A DNA stretch of 64,000 bases from Anisakis pegreffii. Taxonomy: Eukaryota; Nematoda; Chromadorea; Rhabditida; Anisakidae. The position numbers and the translations under genes are program-made. Below the pieces are notes generated by a model, which was not told the DNA's origin, made no database searches, and saw only the letters and a program-made list of their open reading frames with translations. Positions 25,196-37,000 of the stretch are shown here, one piece after another. The first letter of the stretch is position 1. Each line of letters begins with the position of its first letter. The stretch is taken from the NCBI GenBank assembly GCA_035041965.1, contig JAPYMA010003058.1, forward strand, positions 1 to 64,000. The letters run 5' to 3'.

Positions 25196-25444
25196 GTAGT
25201 CGCCGGTTAAAAATGAAATGATATGAGGCTTAACGTCCTAGAAGAAGATTTTTCTGCTGTTTTAATCGTTTTCTCTTGAATAAATTCATTCAATGGTGAA
25301 ACTGGTCTTCGTTTGGAGTGGAATCGTAACTGAATATTGATTCAAAAAATGAGCTGTTGTACAGACGTAACATGATATTGATTGATATAAAAGGAATCAG
25401 ATGAAATTTCAAAACTTCTGAAGTGAGGGCTCATCCGTTGTTTG

Positions 25445-25489
25445 CTCGATCTATTCATCTAATACGTTTGTTTAGATGAATAGATCGAG
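25445..25489. repeat. Perfect inverted repeat, 18-bp arms
   Basis: Arms 25445-25462 and 25472-25489 are exact reverse complements around a 9-base loop. Confidence 0.9.
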
Positions 25490-25654
25490 TTGTTGCAAAA
25501 TCCACCAGGATCTCATTTTCAGAATTTTCTTGTCAATTAGCCTGCCCCTAATTGTTTTGCGGATCCTACGCTGATATTTGTAGGCATTCAACTACCCTAT
25601 GATGTGTTGCAGGAATTTCATTCTTCGTTATAAGTACGGCATCGATTGTTTTGA

Positions 25655-25735
25655 TAATCATTATCATGGAAAAGGAATGAAATATTTCGATAATTCATGT
25701 TCTTTTTGAAGTCAGCAATAATTCCCGTTAAATAT
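25655..25735 (+). repeat. Partial direct copy of repeat R3
   Basis: TTTTGATAATCATTATCATGG onward repeats 25030-25120 with few changes (GGAATGAAATATTTC, GATAATTCATGTTCT, GTCAGCAATAATT). Confidence 0.8.
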
Positions 25736-28032
25736 GTAACTTTATGAGCTGATTCTTATTATAGGACGAATGAAACGAAACTTGAAAATTAGATTGGGCA
25801 GATTCCGCGCGAGATGGCCGTCAGCTAATGCTGTCGAATGATAAATGAATGACGCTGAAGGAGCTCACTTTTAGGAATGCTCTCCGACTGTTTCCGACAG
25901 CTTTATCCTACCTAGTGGTAGGTGCATTGGCAAGCTTAGCACCAATAGGAGCGAAAATCAACTTCTACGGTCATCTACATCAACTTGATTGGAGAAATAT
26001 CGTTTTCATTTGCACGATAGAGTAGTTAAGGGTAAGGATCTAAATGAGGAAACGTGTGTTTCGGATCGTTACTGCGAATTCGTTACGATTCTTTGACTCG
26101 AAATGTGCTGCTGGCAATGTGGAAAAAGCGTTCGATGAAATGCGTAAACTTTACGTGCAAATTTGACGAAGATATTCACTTACGTGAAATCTGTTATTTG
26201 AATCTATTAATTGCTGCAATTCAACCACATTCAACCAATATTTTACAGTAAATTTTGTTCATGACCAAGAATTTTTTGATACATTTTGAATCCATTTTGG
26301 ATGCTATTAATCAGTTGTTCTCACGATGATTCAATCATTAGCAATGATTGCAAAATCCTGACTATTTTCTCAATCTCGGGATCGGAATTTGACCCCGGAA
26401 TCGTCCTTCAATCCCGGGATGAACCCTAAGCTTTGAACTTTGCATGTAGATTGCAATATTCATCAACAGCTCTGATCGTCAGAAACGAGATTTTCATCAT
26501 TATATGTTCAATCTTCGATGTGTCAGAAGCATTTTCTTCTAGTTCATAGTCAGCCTACATGCAACAGTTTGTCTGCAAACAAGAACGTCTTAAGGAATCG
26601 CCAATCGACCCATCGACATCAGAGTACAGGTGAACATCTAATCGATGTTCTGAATGTTATTGAAGGAAGGGTGTATCACATCAGAGGTATCGCAAAAGAA
26701 AAAAACCATGTCATATTTGATACAGCTAATCATCCTCATAAATTTAGGTGCATTTTGTTAGCGCTTTAGCAGAGTATATTGTTTCTACAATGTAAATAAA
26801 CCATTATAAATAGCATATTTATCATTTGCTGATGAATGTGTATAAAGCATCTCTAGCAAACAGCATGCTACTGAATAGCCAAAAAAGTGCTAAGAGCAAA
26901 TAGGGTACCAGTTATCAACCAGCTCTGAAATTTGATTGCAGTTTGCAACTTTACTGAACTAGTTTGTCTTAAAAACATGTTTTTTGTCTCACGAACATAA
27001 TTGAACACCATGAAAAGTACCCGAAACATTTTCTACTTAGACATTTCCTCTACTCTCATTCTACGAGGTGGAGTTTCCAACGCTTGATCAGTAAGAGATT
27101 CTGATAGGTAACGATTCACAAACGGTAATTTACCAGCAAAAAACACCATTTGTTTAACATGCACACACCATCTCTAGAGAAAGAGCTTCGCACCTCCATT
27201 TCGGTGTATTCGTTTCGTTTTGAACAAAGTTGTTTCATTACAGATGAACTTTTGATTTCACCGCCAATTCTTGAAAAAGAAGGACAGTTGCCTCATGTCC
27301 TTGTACTAATCCCGACATTCTTTATGGCGTTGCGTGGTCTTACAATATTACCTAGATTACCTGGATTGGCCAGGCTATCAAACGTTTATAACGTTGCTGG
27401 CCACAATGCTCGCGTTTCCGTGCGCATTGTTTTAGCCTCAGTTTACGCCACCCCGCTGGCCATGCAAGCAGGCCAACCGAACACAACCGAGTAAATAATT
27501 AGTCGCCGTGAATACTTTGCATAATTAAACGCAGTCAAATACCAATTCAATAAATACTCATTACTCTGATAAAATAAATATTCCGCCAATCGCTCACTGC
27601 GATTGACGAAACAACCACTCGACGTCCAAGTAATAATTGATCGGTCTTACAATATACCGTTTCGTATTTCCGTTCTCGAATTTCTCACGGCGAGATCCTA
27701 GATGAAACTTCAGTCGCCCTTTACATAATCATCAATCATCCCAGTTTAGGCTCATACTTCTCATGAATCCCTTGAAAATTAAGCGCAAATGGACAAAATT
27801 TCGCAACCACAAATCGTAGAGCGATTTTTTGCGCTGGAACCAATTGGTTATTAAGTGAGAAACAACAATAACAAAGGCCAAAAAAAGATGTAAGACTTTT
27901 ATATGCCTAGTAGGTGAAATCGGTATTAGATTACAACAGCGGTGAAGGGCGAGTTACGTATCCTGTGTTTTTCATATTAGCGATCGCTTAAGGTTGAAAA
28001 GCAAATGGTTTACACCTGTTTACATTACACAA
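25736..28032. other. No gene recognised
   Basis: Contains a third CGGGAT-rich block at 26371-26427. A 114-codon frame at 27150-27494 has a more GC-rich 3' half but no recognisable motif or splice context. Confidence 0.5.
26371..26427. repeat. CGGGAT-rich interspersed repeat, copy 3
   Basis: CTCGGGATCGGAATTTGACC and CAATCCCGGGATGAACCC resemble the blocks at 978-1052 and 2421-2507. Confidence 0.65.
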
Positions 28033-28254
28033 TTACGGATCGTGAGCAATTAATGAAACGTCACTGTTGCACGCGCCACACCTGCCTACTTTCAGCCTCA
28101 TTCACTTGAATTAGGCTTGGATATATTCACGGGGTCAGACGTAGTCCTCTTGGAAGGAAAACGCTTATGTTCAGACCTACAATCAAACTACTGAGTATAG
28201 TACGTGGGATGGCGTGGCGCGTATGCTGAATACGGTTTGATGGTTACCGTAATC
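28033..28254 (-). repeat. Interspersed repeat R2, copy 2
   Basis: Inverted partner of 7681-7912. Its right end abuts the hairpin at 28258 and the long inverted-arm element. Confidence 0.85.
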
Positions 28255-28257
28255 GCT

Positions 28258-28341
28258 GTTATCGTGATGCTGGTGTCTCGAGGCGTTACGATAACAGTCA
28301 GTTGTTACTGTGATGCCTCGAGACACCAGCGTCACGATAAC
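28258..28341. repeat. Near-perfect hairpin, 27-bp arms
   Basis: Arms 28258-28284 and 28315-28341 are reverse complements with one mismatch around a 30-base loop. A second pair, GATAACAGTCAG (28290-28301) and CTGACTGTTATC (28344-28355), allows an alternative fold. The right arm is also the outer tip of the large inverted element. Confidence 0.9.
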
Positions 28342-31300
28342 CACTGACTGTTATCAGTTTCCCGAACAATTCAAAACACTTTATTGCCAAGAGATCTTAT
28401 CATTCTAATTCCTACGTTAACAACACTATCAATCGTTTCCAGATCATTCATTAACCGAGATAGCCACACACAACTTGAGGTTTGGCTTGGTAACACATCT
28501 GTGATTCGACGACTTAACATCTTACAATTAGTTATTCGTCATTCAGAGGACTGTAAGATATGAAGTACTGAGCTATGATTCAACACGGACGTTCCCTTGC
28601 CACATGAGCAACAAAATTCAGTTTTCACCTGAATGGATCCTGGCAAACAGTCAAGATGATGGAGTTATTCATGAAATTTTTAAGGATCCCAAAATTCGTA
28701 AAAAGAGGTCTGACGGAGCCTTACTAGTTTGAAAACATCTACAAAACAATTCTGTTGAACGTAACTCTTCATCGATAATGCATGGCTCAATTGAGCGTTG
28801 ATGTTATGGCCGCTTGCGCCTTGCTTTCCTTTTCCTTCCTTCCTCAGGGCGGCGGTATTTTAGAGGCTCTGACTGCAAAGTCCTTCGTCCACTAATTTGT
28901 CCGGTAGCCAAAGCACAGTTATTTCTTGTTTTGAAGGTAACATAACTTGAATTTCGAAAACCGAGTATTAATCAATGAACCGAATAAAAATTTTGTGGAA
29001 GGAAAGCATTCCACTTAAGGGAAATTCATTGTTGCTATGCGTAGCCGAAAATATCAAATCAGCTGCTGCTTTATTTGCTTCGATGGAAGAATTTGGACGG
29101 CTTGTGGCCGTTCAGCAACCACACAAAATGTGCTCCACGCGGCCGTATTTGTTTCCCTCAAATGCAAATGCTCAACTCAACTCTGACGACTTCCAAAGAC
29201 AATCCTACAATGCCTAATACTTACGTGTTGCAAGAACTTGCCAAGCATAAATCTGCTTTTCATAATGTATCGAAGGTTATTATACTTATATAGTAATATT
29301 GATCAATGGGTAGGAATAAATGGTTTTGTAGTTTTAAGGAACGGAGAACAGAAAACAAAGGGCGTATAAAACTTTCTTAATTCACTTTTTTGGTCACCTG
29401 ATTGTGTCGCTGTAATACCTTGCATTTAATGACAACCCATCTTATCATGCAGAGACATTTCGTTATCTTGAGAGATGAAAGAACGGATTAGCGAAAATTA
29501 TTAGCATTATGTCGTAATGATGTTTAACTTGTTATCTAGTATTTGCTAGTGTTGTGCAATAAAAGGATAAAAATTTTTAAGCTTCAATGAAGCAAATATC
29601 ATACACTTGTTTCCTTGACAATCTTGTTCCAGCGCAGCTGACGACATTACCTCAGAGAAGCATTCACCTTGCCGACAATGAGATTCTAATCGAATAAAAG
29701 GCTGACAAAGAGATATCGGACCTACAGTTTCCTACATTTTTCTGTATTATTCAATTTGTTTCAATCGAACGAACGCAATTTTGAATCGTCTTCTTCTTAT
29801 TTTTGAAAAACTCAGTACTGCTGTTTTATATACACTGCTATTTTATATACAGAACATGAAAATACCTAAAAACCTGAGAAATTCAGGATTGATCGTTGAT
29901 GCTCACCTCATTTTTCGGCTCCACTTTGATCATATTCCTAAATACGATGGGCCAAAAACCAGGTCGGAATAGTGATGGATATTGTTGGATTGGAAAGTAT
30001 TCAGAGCATGAATGTAGGTGTGAGTATAGTAATAATGATAGTAATAGCTTATTCGTATAAATATTTATATGTGCATGTTATCTTTTCTTATTTACCTACA
30101 AGTTGCACTTTGCGAATGTTTTGCTGTAGCATGCAATAATAAAAGGTCGATAAACATGGAGCATTCTTTGATGCACTTCATGCGATGCGGAAATAGGTTA
30201 GGAAATAGGTTAAGAAATAATTCAATAATGTGTTGCTAATGAAATTTTAGTGTGTATTATTAGATTATGATGCACAAGTTCGAGCTTTGATTCTTGTTCT
30301 GTTTGTTGTACAACACTTGCAAATAACAGATAAGGATCATTGCAGGCAAGACGTTCTTTCATGTCGCAAGACAACGGAGTGTCTCTGCTTGATACGATGG
30401 TACGCCATTAAATGGAGAATATATTACAACGACACATTCAGTTAATGAAAAAGTGTATAAGCAAACTTTTACATGCCCCTTCGTTCTGTTTTCTGCTCTC
30501 TGCTCCTTGAATGTTTACATTACAAGCCTCTCACAGTTACCAATTGATTGACGTTTATATATTATTACAGTTGCTACCGATGTATTGTGAAACGAAGATG
30601 CAATCGGTTAAGTTCACATATCACCCATGTTGTGAGCATTGCAGGATTGTTTGTAGAAGTCGATACCGTTGATTTGAGGGTTTGCATTAACGGGGAACAA
30701 ACATGACAGCAGAGACATTCCATCTGGTTATTGATCAGCGTTCAGCCACAAACCATCTAAATTCTTTCACCGAAGTAAGTAGACTAGTAGCGAGTCTGAT
30801 AGTTGTGGCTGCGGCCGGAAAAAGTAGGAGACGGACTGCGCAGTCGGAGCCGCCAAAATTCTGCAGCATTGAGAAAGGAAAGAGTGGGGAAACAGGGTGC
30901 ATAAGGCTACAATAGCAATATTTCATTGAGCTGTACATTATCGATGAAAAGTTACGGCCAACAATATTGTTTTGTACAGGTTTGCAAACTGATAAGGCTT
31001 CTTGAGTCCTCATTATACGAGTTTTCAAATTCCTAAAAGTTTCTTGGATAACTCATCACTTTGTCTACTTACTTGGTCCATTCAGGCGAAAACTGAATTT
31101 TGTTGATCTTGTGGCAATAAAGCATCCGTGCTAAACCATCGTTCAGTTTTCATTATAAGTCAAATAAGTGACACCTTACGTTACCGAACCACAAATGTGT
31201 TGCTGAACCAAACCTCAAGTTGTGAGTGGCTAACTCTGTTAGTGAACAATCAGGAAACGATTGACAATGTTGTTTATGCAGAAATTGAAATTTCAGAGTT

Positions 31301-31412
31301 CCAGTCCAGAATGATGAGATCTCTTGGTAATAAAATGTTACAGCTCTCGAATTGTTCTAGAATCCTATGACAGTCAATCGTTATCGTGAAGCTGGTATCT
31401 TGAGGCATTTGA
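28313..31412. mobile_element. Putative foldback element with ~1 kb diverged inverted arms
   Basis: The left arm (28313 to about 29380) is the diverged reverse complement of the right arm (about 30470 to 31412). Matching blocks in mirrored order: tips GGTTATCGTGACGCTGGTGT (inverted, left) and CGTTATCGTGAAGCTGGTAT (right); AAACCTCAAGTTGTG; GAAAACTGAATTTTGTTG; CTTTTCATCGATAATG (inverted); a GC-rich block at 28810-28905 and 30800-30895; and the inner block AACGGAGAACAGAAAAC at 29340 with its inverted relative at 30480-30508. The centre (29381-30470) is unpaired. No transposase is visible, so it looks non-autonomous or decayed. Short ORFs in the arms are not preserved between them. Confidence 0.7.
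29300..30020 (+). repeat. Interspersed repeat R1, copy 2, nested in the foldback element
   Basis: Direct diverged copy of 5390-6330, covering the inner part of the left arm and the centre of the foldback element. This shows the element's core exists elsewhere in the window. Confidence 0.75.
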
Positions 31413-32449
31413 GAAAAAAGCACTAAAGATGAGGATTAAACCTAGAACGAAGATTGGCATTTGCTGCCACTGAAACTTACACTTACGCACTAAATGCCAA
31501 GGACTGTTTTACCAAGTTGTCTTATTAAGACTGTATATTTCTGAAAGGCATAGCGATGCTGATATAAAGGCGTGATGGTTGAATGCGACTGAGGTGTTTC
31601 GGAAAAAAAACCGCTAAACAACTCTACGTACGACTAGTTGGAGAAACTGTAGCGCAAGAATCGCTGAACGAGTTTGAAGGTAGAAAGCTAAAGATAAATT
31701 GACGCACCGTCGTGCTGCTATTGGTACCGACCAAATATTTTTAGATCGGTGAATTTCACACACATGCAACATGACTTCACTGACATCGTCTTTTCTAATG
31801 AAAGTGTAGAAAAGACGATGTCTCCCTCTCAACAATATTCATTACCGCAATTACCCTCCTGTATTACGATTAGCGATAAATCAGAAAGCATTCAGGGAAT
31901 TTCTAAGTAGAATCGATGAGCAGTAATTTGTCAATCTCCAAAATTCCCTCTCTGGCACTCCAACTCTCCCTGATTCTCCATCCTTGGAGTGCCGTAGTTC
32001 AAAAAATTACATATTCTGTTGCGGAATGGTGACTGTTTCCTGAGAAATAATTGAATTTCCACTGAAATGTTGCATTCATTAGTGGATCCGCCATGTCGCC
32101 AAACCTGATCATTGTGTTAACGTGCGACGCAATATTGGAGAGAAAACACAAACTCTTCTGGAATGATTGGTCGATCCAGGCAGGCTTGTTGATCCACCTC
32201 AGTGGTTTTCGGTGTACCTATGTTTTCTGATGGTTTCCTGGTGCACATATCGAACACTTATGCGTAATATTTCGGATGAAAACAATTTTTTGCTAATGGC
32301 GATGACCTCAAACAAATAGATTTATAAATTTTCCAAAGGACCAGGACTCACCTCCTGGGAACATCCCTGGCAATAAGAAGTATGACCCTTTAAACGATTA
32401 AGACATCCACATAAGCGGGTCGACAAGCAGGCGTTGGCAGATCATGAAT
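31413..32449. other. No gene recognised
   Basis: Short frames only. Contains a perfect hairpin at 31782-31822. Confidence 0.5.
31782..31822. repeat. Perfect inverted repeat, 16-bp arms
   Basis: Arms 31782-31797 and 31807-31822 (GACATCGTCTTTTCTA and its complement) flank a 9-base loop. Confidence 0.9.
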
Positions 32450-32953
32450 TCAAAAGTTAGCGCATATTGTGCTAGAAAGACTACAACTTATGTTTTGTAA
32501 ATTACGCAAAGCAAAAGGTTCGTTGTAGAACCCTGAAAGAGATTCAAGATTACAGTCTCTCCAAAAAATAGCTACAGTGAGGAAACCTTCCACCACTTCT
32601 GCACTGTTGAACGAATTCATGGAATATGATACAATGTAGTTTGTTGTGATTTTACATTTACGTATAAGTCGTAGTGATACATTTGAGAGAATCGTGATAT
32701 TTTTGACGAATGAGGATAATTCCAGTGAAGTGAATTGATTATGATAATCATATCCGATTGCATAGAATCGAATTCGATCGGTCGACAGATTTCCTAAGCT
32801 AATAAAGTGTTGTTGGTACAAGGAGGTGAATTCACTATGCAACACTTCATGATTCTCTGCTTGCAGTTGTACTTGTTTCTGATCTATATGCACGGAGTAG
32901 TGGGATGAATCTGAGCGCATCATGAGCGCGTTTGCAAATAATTCTGCATTCAC
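32450..32953 (-). CDS. Hypothetical ORF, 167 codons, longest uninterrupted frame in the window
   Basis: I do not recognise this product. The frame opens at 32953 and ends at 32450. It is serine-, asparagine- and phenylalanine-rich with no clear signal peptide or membrane span. A possible donor (AC|GTAAATG) lies inside, after LSNVSLRLIR, so it might be one exon of a larger gene. It is longer than other non-genic frames here, but AT-rich DNA of this length can produce such frames by chance. It could be a real single-exon gene, an exon, or noise. Confidence 0.25.
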   Translation of the reverse strand: MNAELFANALMMRSDSSHYSVHIDQKQVQLQAENHEVLHSEFTSLYQQHFISLGNLSTDRIRFYAIGYDYHNQFTSLELSSFVKNITILSNVSLRLIRKCKITTNYIVSYSMNSFNSAEVVEGFLTVAIFWRDCNLESLSGFYNEPFALRNLQNISCSLSSTICANF

Positions 32954-34062
32954 TTGGCTTTTGAGATGGATCAGTTTTTGGGAAAAAAATTCAGCTTTTT
33001 AAAATAAAAGTTTGCATTTTGGAAACAATTTTTTGAAACCTTCCAGCAATATGAAAGTGTGGAAGTCCGCTTGACATTGAATCGCAAATGAATCCTGCAT
33101 GGTTTTCCAAGTCGGATTCTTCATGCAATGCTGAAAATTGGTCCGTTTTCATTCTTATATGAAAGGAATGAGCGCCTCCAGCTGTCGAAGAATTGGTTCA
33201 GCGAGTCTTCTTTCATACATATTATCGTACAATGGAATGATGATAGTGAACATTCAAAAATGACCTACTCACATATACAACCGTATCTTGATAAACTACT
33301 TACGAGCAGTAATGTGTTCAACAGCGTTCAAATTCGTAAGAAGATTTTTGGTCCTTTTGTCTTCCAATTTTCGATCTTTTCATGGGCCAAAGCGTCATCA
33401 GTTTTGTTTAGATTGGGCGTACTTAAAATGATTTTTGAGTCGTATTAATTTGGATGGAACTTGGCAATCGCTGCAATCAATCACTTTATAAAAATCTTAC
33501 TGATAATGAAGCACCTATAAATTATACATTCATTGCAAACCACTTCATTTGTGCTCGCATTCGGAAGCATACTCAAGTTCTTTCTCGAGTCCCTACGTTG
33601 TGTCGTACAATAGCCGACACAATCGTTTTTTTGGGTACTCAAAAGCGGGATGCTGTTTCGCGTTGAATAACTTATCTGCTGCTTCAACCAGTCAACCTCA
33701 AAAGAAGTGCTATTGTCATGTTTAGTTGATTAATGAAATATTCGTGAATTATTTAGCAGCTTCATTACAACTGAGATAGTCTGTTCACATTTACGGTAGT
33801 AGCAGCGATCTTTTAACTCTCCTTCGCATTCACATAGATTTCGAAAGTACAATAGCACGGCTCGGTGGTTATCGTTTGCAAGACATGAGCTCGTCAATGA
33901 ACGTTGGTCATGTCCATTAAAAATTAAAAAAAAACACATTGGAAAGCTGATGCCTTCAGAAAAATTGAACGCTTGATTTATGCAATGAAGGCTCTGAATT
34001 TATGATATTTCCAGAATGATTCAAGTGGTAATACTGTTCTTTTCAGCTGTCGACTACTCGAA
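32954..34062. other. No gene recognised; probable 5' flank of the double S28 gene
   Basis: Contains frames of 106 and 70 codons on the plus strand without recognisable motifs. Promoter elements could not be assigned. Confidence 0.4.
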
Positions 34063-37000
34063 ATGCAAGCAATGAAGCTTCTAGTTCTCACTTGCTTATT
34101 ATTGGTGAGTAGTATTTCAGCACCATTCCAGTGTTACTTCCTTCTACTTTTTAATTTGGAACTTTTTTTGACAGATGAGCAACTATTTCTCCGAGATGAG
34201 CTGTGCGAAAACATCAAATCACTTTCTGAAATCATTCGTTCAAAGATTCACTAATTCGGCGAAGTGAATGTTGGTGATTTCTCAGTGCTTTAGTGATCAT
34301 CCAAGGAATTTAATGACCCTTACCGTGAACTTTAATGTTGTTCATGGAGGGCTTATGATTTAAGGATGATGATGTGTTTACATTCCAATTTTGATTTCTG
34401 AACGGAGTATACAGAATAGGCACAATATTTGAGGAAATACAACAAGCATTTGGCTACTGGCCTCCGGGTGTGAGACCACCATTGATGTCGATGGGGCGAC
34501 CATTTCATGGTTTCGTGCCCAGTCCAGTCACCGATGAGGTACGTTCTAACGTTCTTCGAGCTATTTGGCATCGTCAAGTGCTCGTGTTTCAAATTACTGT
34601 TGAAATCAAAAATAAAACAAAAAGGTTGCTCTGCCGTCGATTCAGCACAATGCAACCCACCAAGCTCAAGACATGAAATCCGTTTCAACGTGTTAACATA
34701 ATATCATCAGAGAGTTCATTCGTTGTGATCAGTTATCGGATGGAATCGGATAATTTATGAGAATATTGACTCTCTTCTTCTCCTTTACTCCGATTCATTG
34801 CCAATTCAATTTCTGAACCACTAATCGATGCATACTCTCGATAGAATTTTAGTCAGCTAATGAGGATTCAACTGTGAGCATGTGGGACTGCTTTCAACCA
34901 AAAACGTGAATCGCACTTAGCAACCTGAGTTATTGAAATGATTCAAATCCGTTGTGTTGAGGATTTGACTTTTCTTTTAAGGAATCGTTCGCTGCAGAAA
35001 CTCGAGCAGTTCGAAAAACATTCGTTCAACTACTGGATCACTTCAACAAGAATGACAAACGCGTTTGGAATCAGGTTGGCATCTATCCAAGGCTGCAGCA
35101 ATTCTTTTGTTTCAGTTTCTTGCATGAGTCCGTTGCAAAGCAATTCAGTTGCTGAGTCCCGAGAGGAATTTCATTCACTCGCGATCAGATGTGTTCAACA
35201 CGGTATAGTGATAAACTTGAGAGGAGCAGAGTGGACTTATGTGCAGGAATCGTATCCCTCGTGCCATTTTCAAGCCCGATTTTTTTCATGTCTATTTTCG
35301 GATACTCTCGAAAATGCCTTGCTCTTTTGCGAAATATTATTGGTTGCAGATATTATGACCTGCTAACGAAGGGTCATATATTGGCTTGCCAGATGTGGTA
35401 GTGTCTATCCTGAGATGAATATATGCAGCCGAAATAATGTTTGAACTTTCATTCTTTTCTTTTCAGCAATAAATTACGCAGGATTCCAAAGATTTGTGAC
35501 GATGATCTCATAATAGACTACCATTTTGACGAAAACTTAGCAGTGAACTGTATTTGCTCACAATAGGACAGTTTTTATTGTGAGGTTTAACCCTTTCACT
35601 CAGATCAGATACGAAGAGCAATCAAAAACAGCATAATTAGGAAGTCTATGATAGTAATCGGATGAATCCAAGCCTTCCTCACCAACAGTTCTGACAATTT
35701 TATTCTCTGCGTTCATTTTTGATCCCATAATAGACTGCCATTTTCCCTTACACGCTCCAAATGATCATTCTTCCCTCCTCCGATAATGGATTACTTTTCA
35801 GCGTTAAAGTATGATAAAACAGAAGAATTGATTCATTGGTCATGAAATTCAATCTAGAGAATTCGTTGACTGCACAAGAGGAGTGAATTTCACGTAATCA
35901 GACTTTCAAAGCGGTTTTAGGCAATACGAAATAAGAATCGATTCACAATGATTTATCAACCTTCAGAATTCTACCCTACAGCATGAAATTCCTGCTAAAA
36001 GCACCATCCATCTCTATGAGGGTCACTGGCCCGTACAAGTCAATCAAACTGGAAGTTTCCATCACAAGGGGACATATTTCTGCTCACTGAATGCCATTCA
36101 TTCATGGAGTAACATAAGTTCATTGCGCATACTGATTTTTCACTTCCATTGATTCCGATCTGAGTGAAATGCGAATACGCGAGTGAAGCTGGCATCATCG
36201 AAACGCACCGCGGAAACGGTGCTCTTAAACGTTGGCACTCATCGAATTCTTGCCAATGTTCAGCCTTTGAATCACCGCTTATGCCTTCAATCATTCTCTC
36301 ATTGATCATTACTTGAGGTGTCAGATGAGCATTGACGATTTTAGCATTGAACCGTCAATCGCGAACTGTTTCCGCATGAATGAATCACAGTGTTGCTCAG
36401 AAATGTTTTACACTGTTTGTAAATGGTTGTCCTCATTGTTTCGGCGCATCAAAATGCATTATCGTTGTCTTAAGTGGTAATTAATAAACACATATTGACA
36501 TACTAGCTTTGGTCTTCAGTACACTTCTTAGAATGACAGTCTTTGAGCTGTTGCAAATCGAGCGTTTAACTCATAAAAAATTCGATGGAAAACAGTGCAT
36601 TTAAGAAGGAGGGATTGCAAATTGATCGATGAACACGGAAAGCAAAGCTCACAAGTCTTACGAAAATGATCGAATTTAGAGTATCCACACGTTATCCCCT
36701 GAGAAACTTTGCTTAAAGCACGTCTGATTTTCAGAACTGCCCGACAAGATCGCATTCTATAGAGAATAAGTACCATCATGCTGTATCGATTAAATTTATT
36801 GAAGAATAGAATGACCACTGCAGCAAGGATTCCGTTAAGAACCACTCATTGACAAAGCATTAAATACTGTCGATTCTGCAATCGGTGCAACCAATTCGTT
36901 CTAGTTAAATATTCGCTATCATAGCTGAAAGCTGATCATAACTATGTCTTTCACTGAGCGACTATTTAACGACCATTATTATTAGCTGAAATGAACTTAG

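Noticed and set aside
27150..27494. 114-codon plus-strand ORF with GC-rich 3' half
   Set aside because: No domain recognised; the GC-rich part looks more like a repeat fragment than coding sequence.
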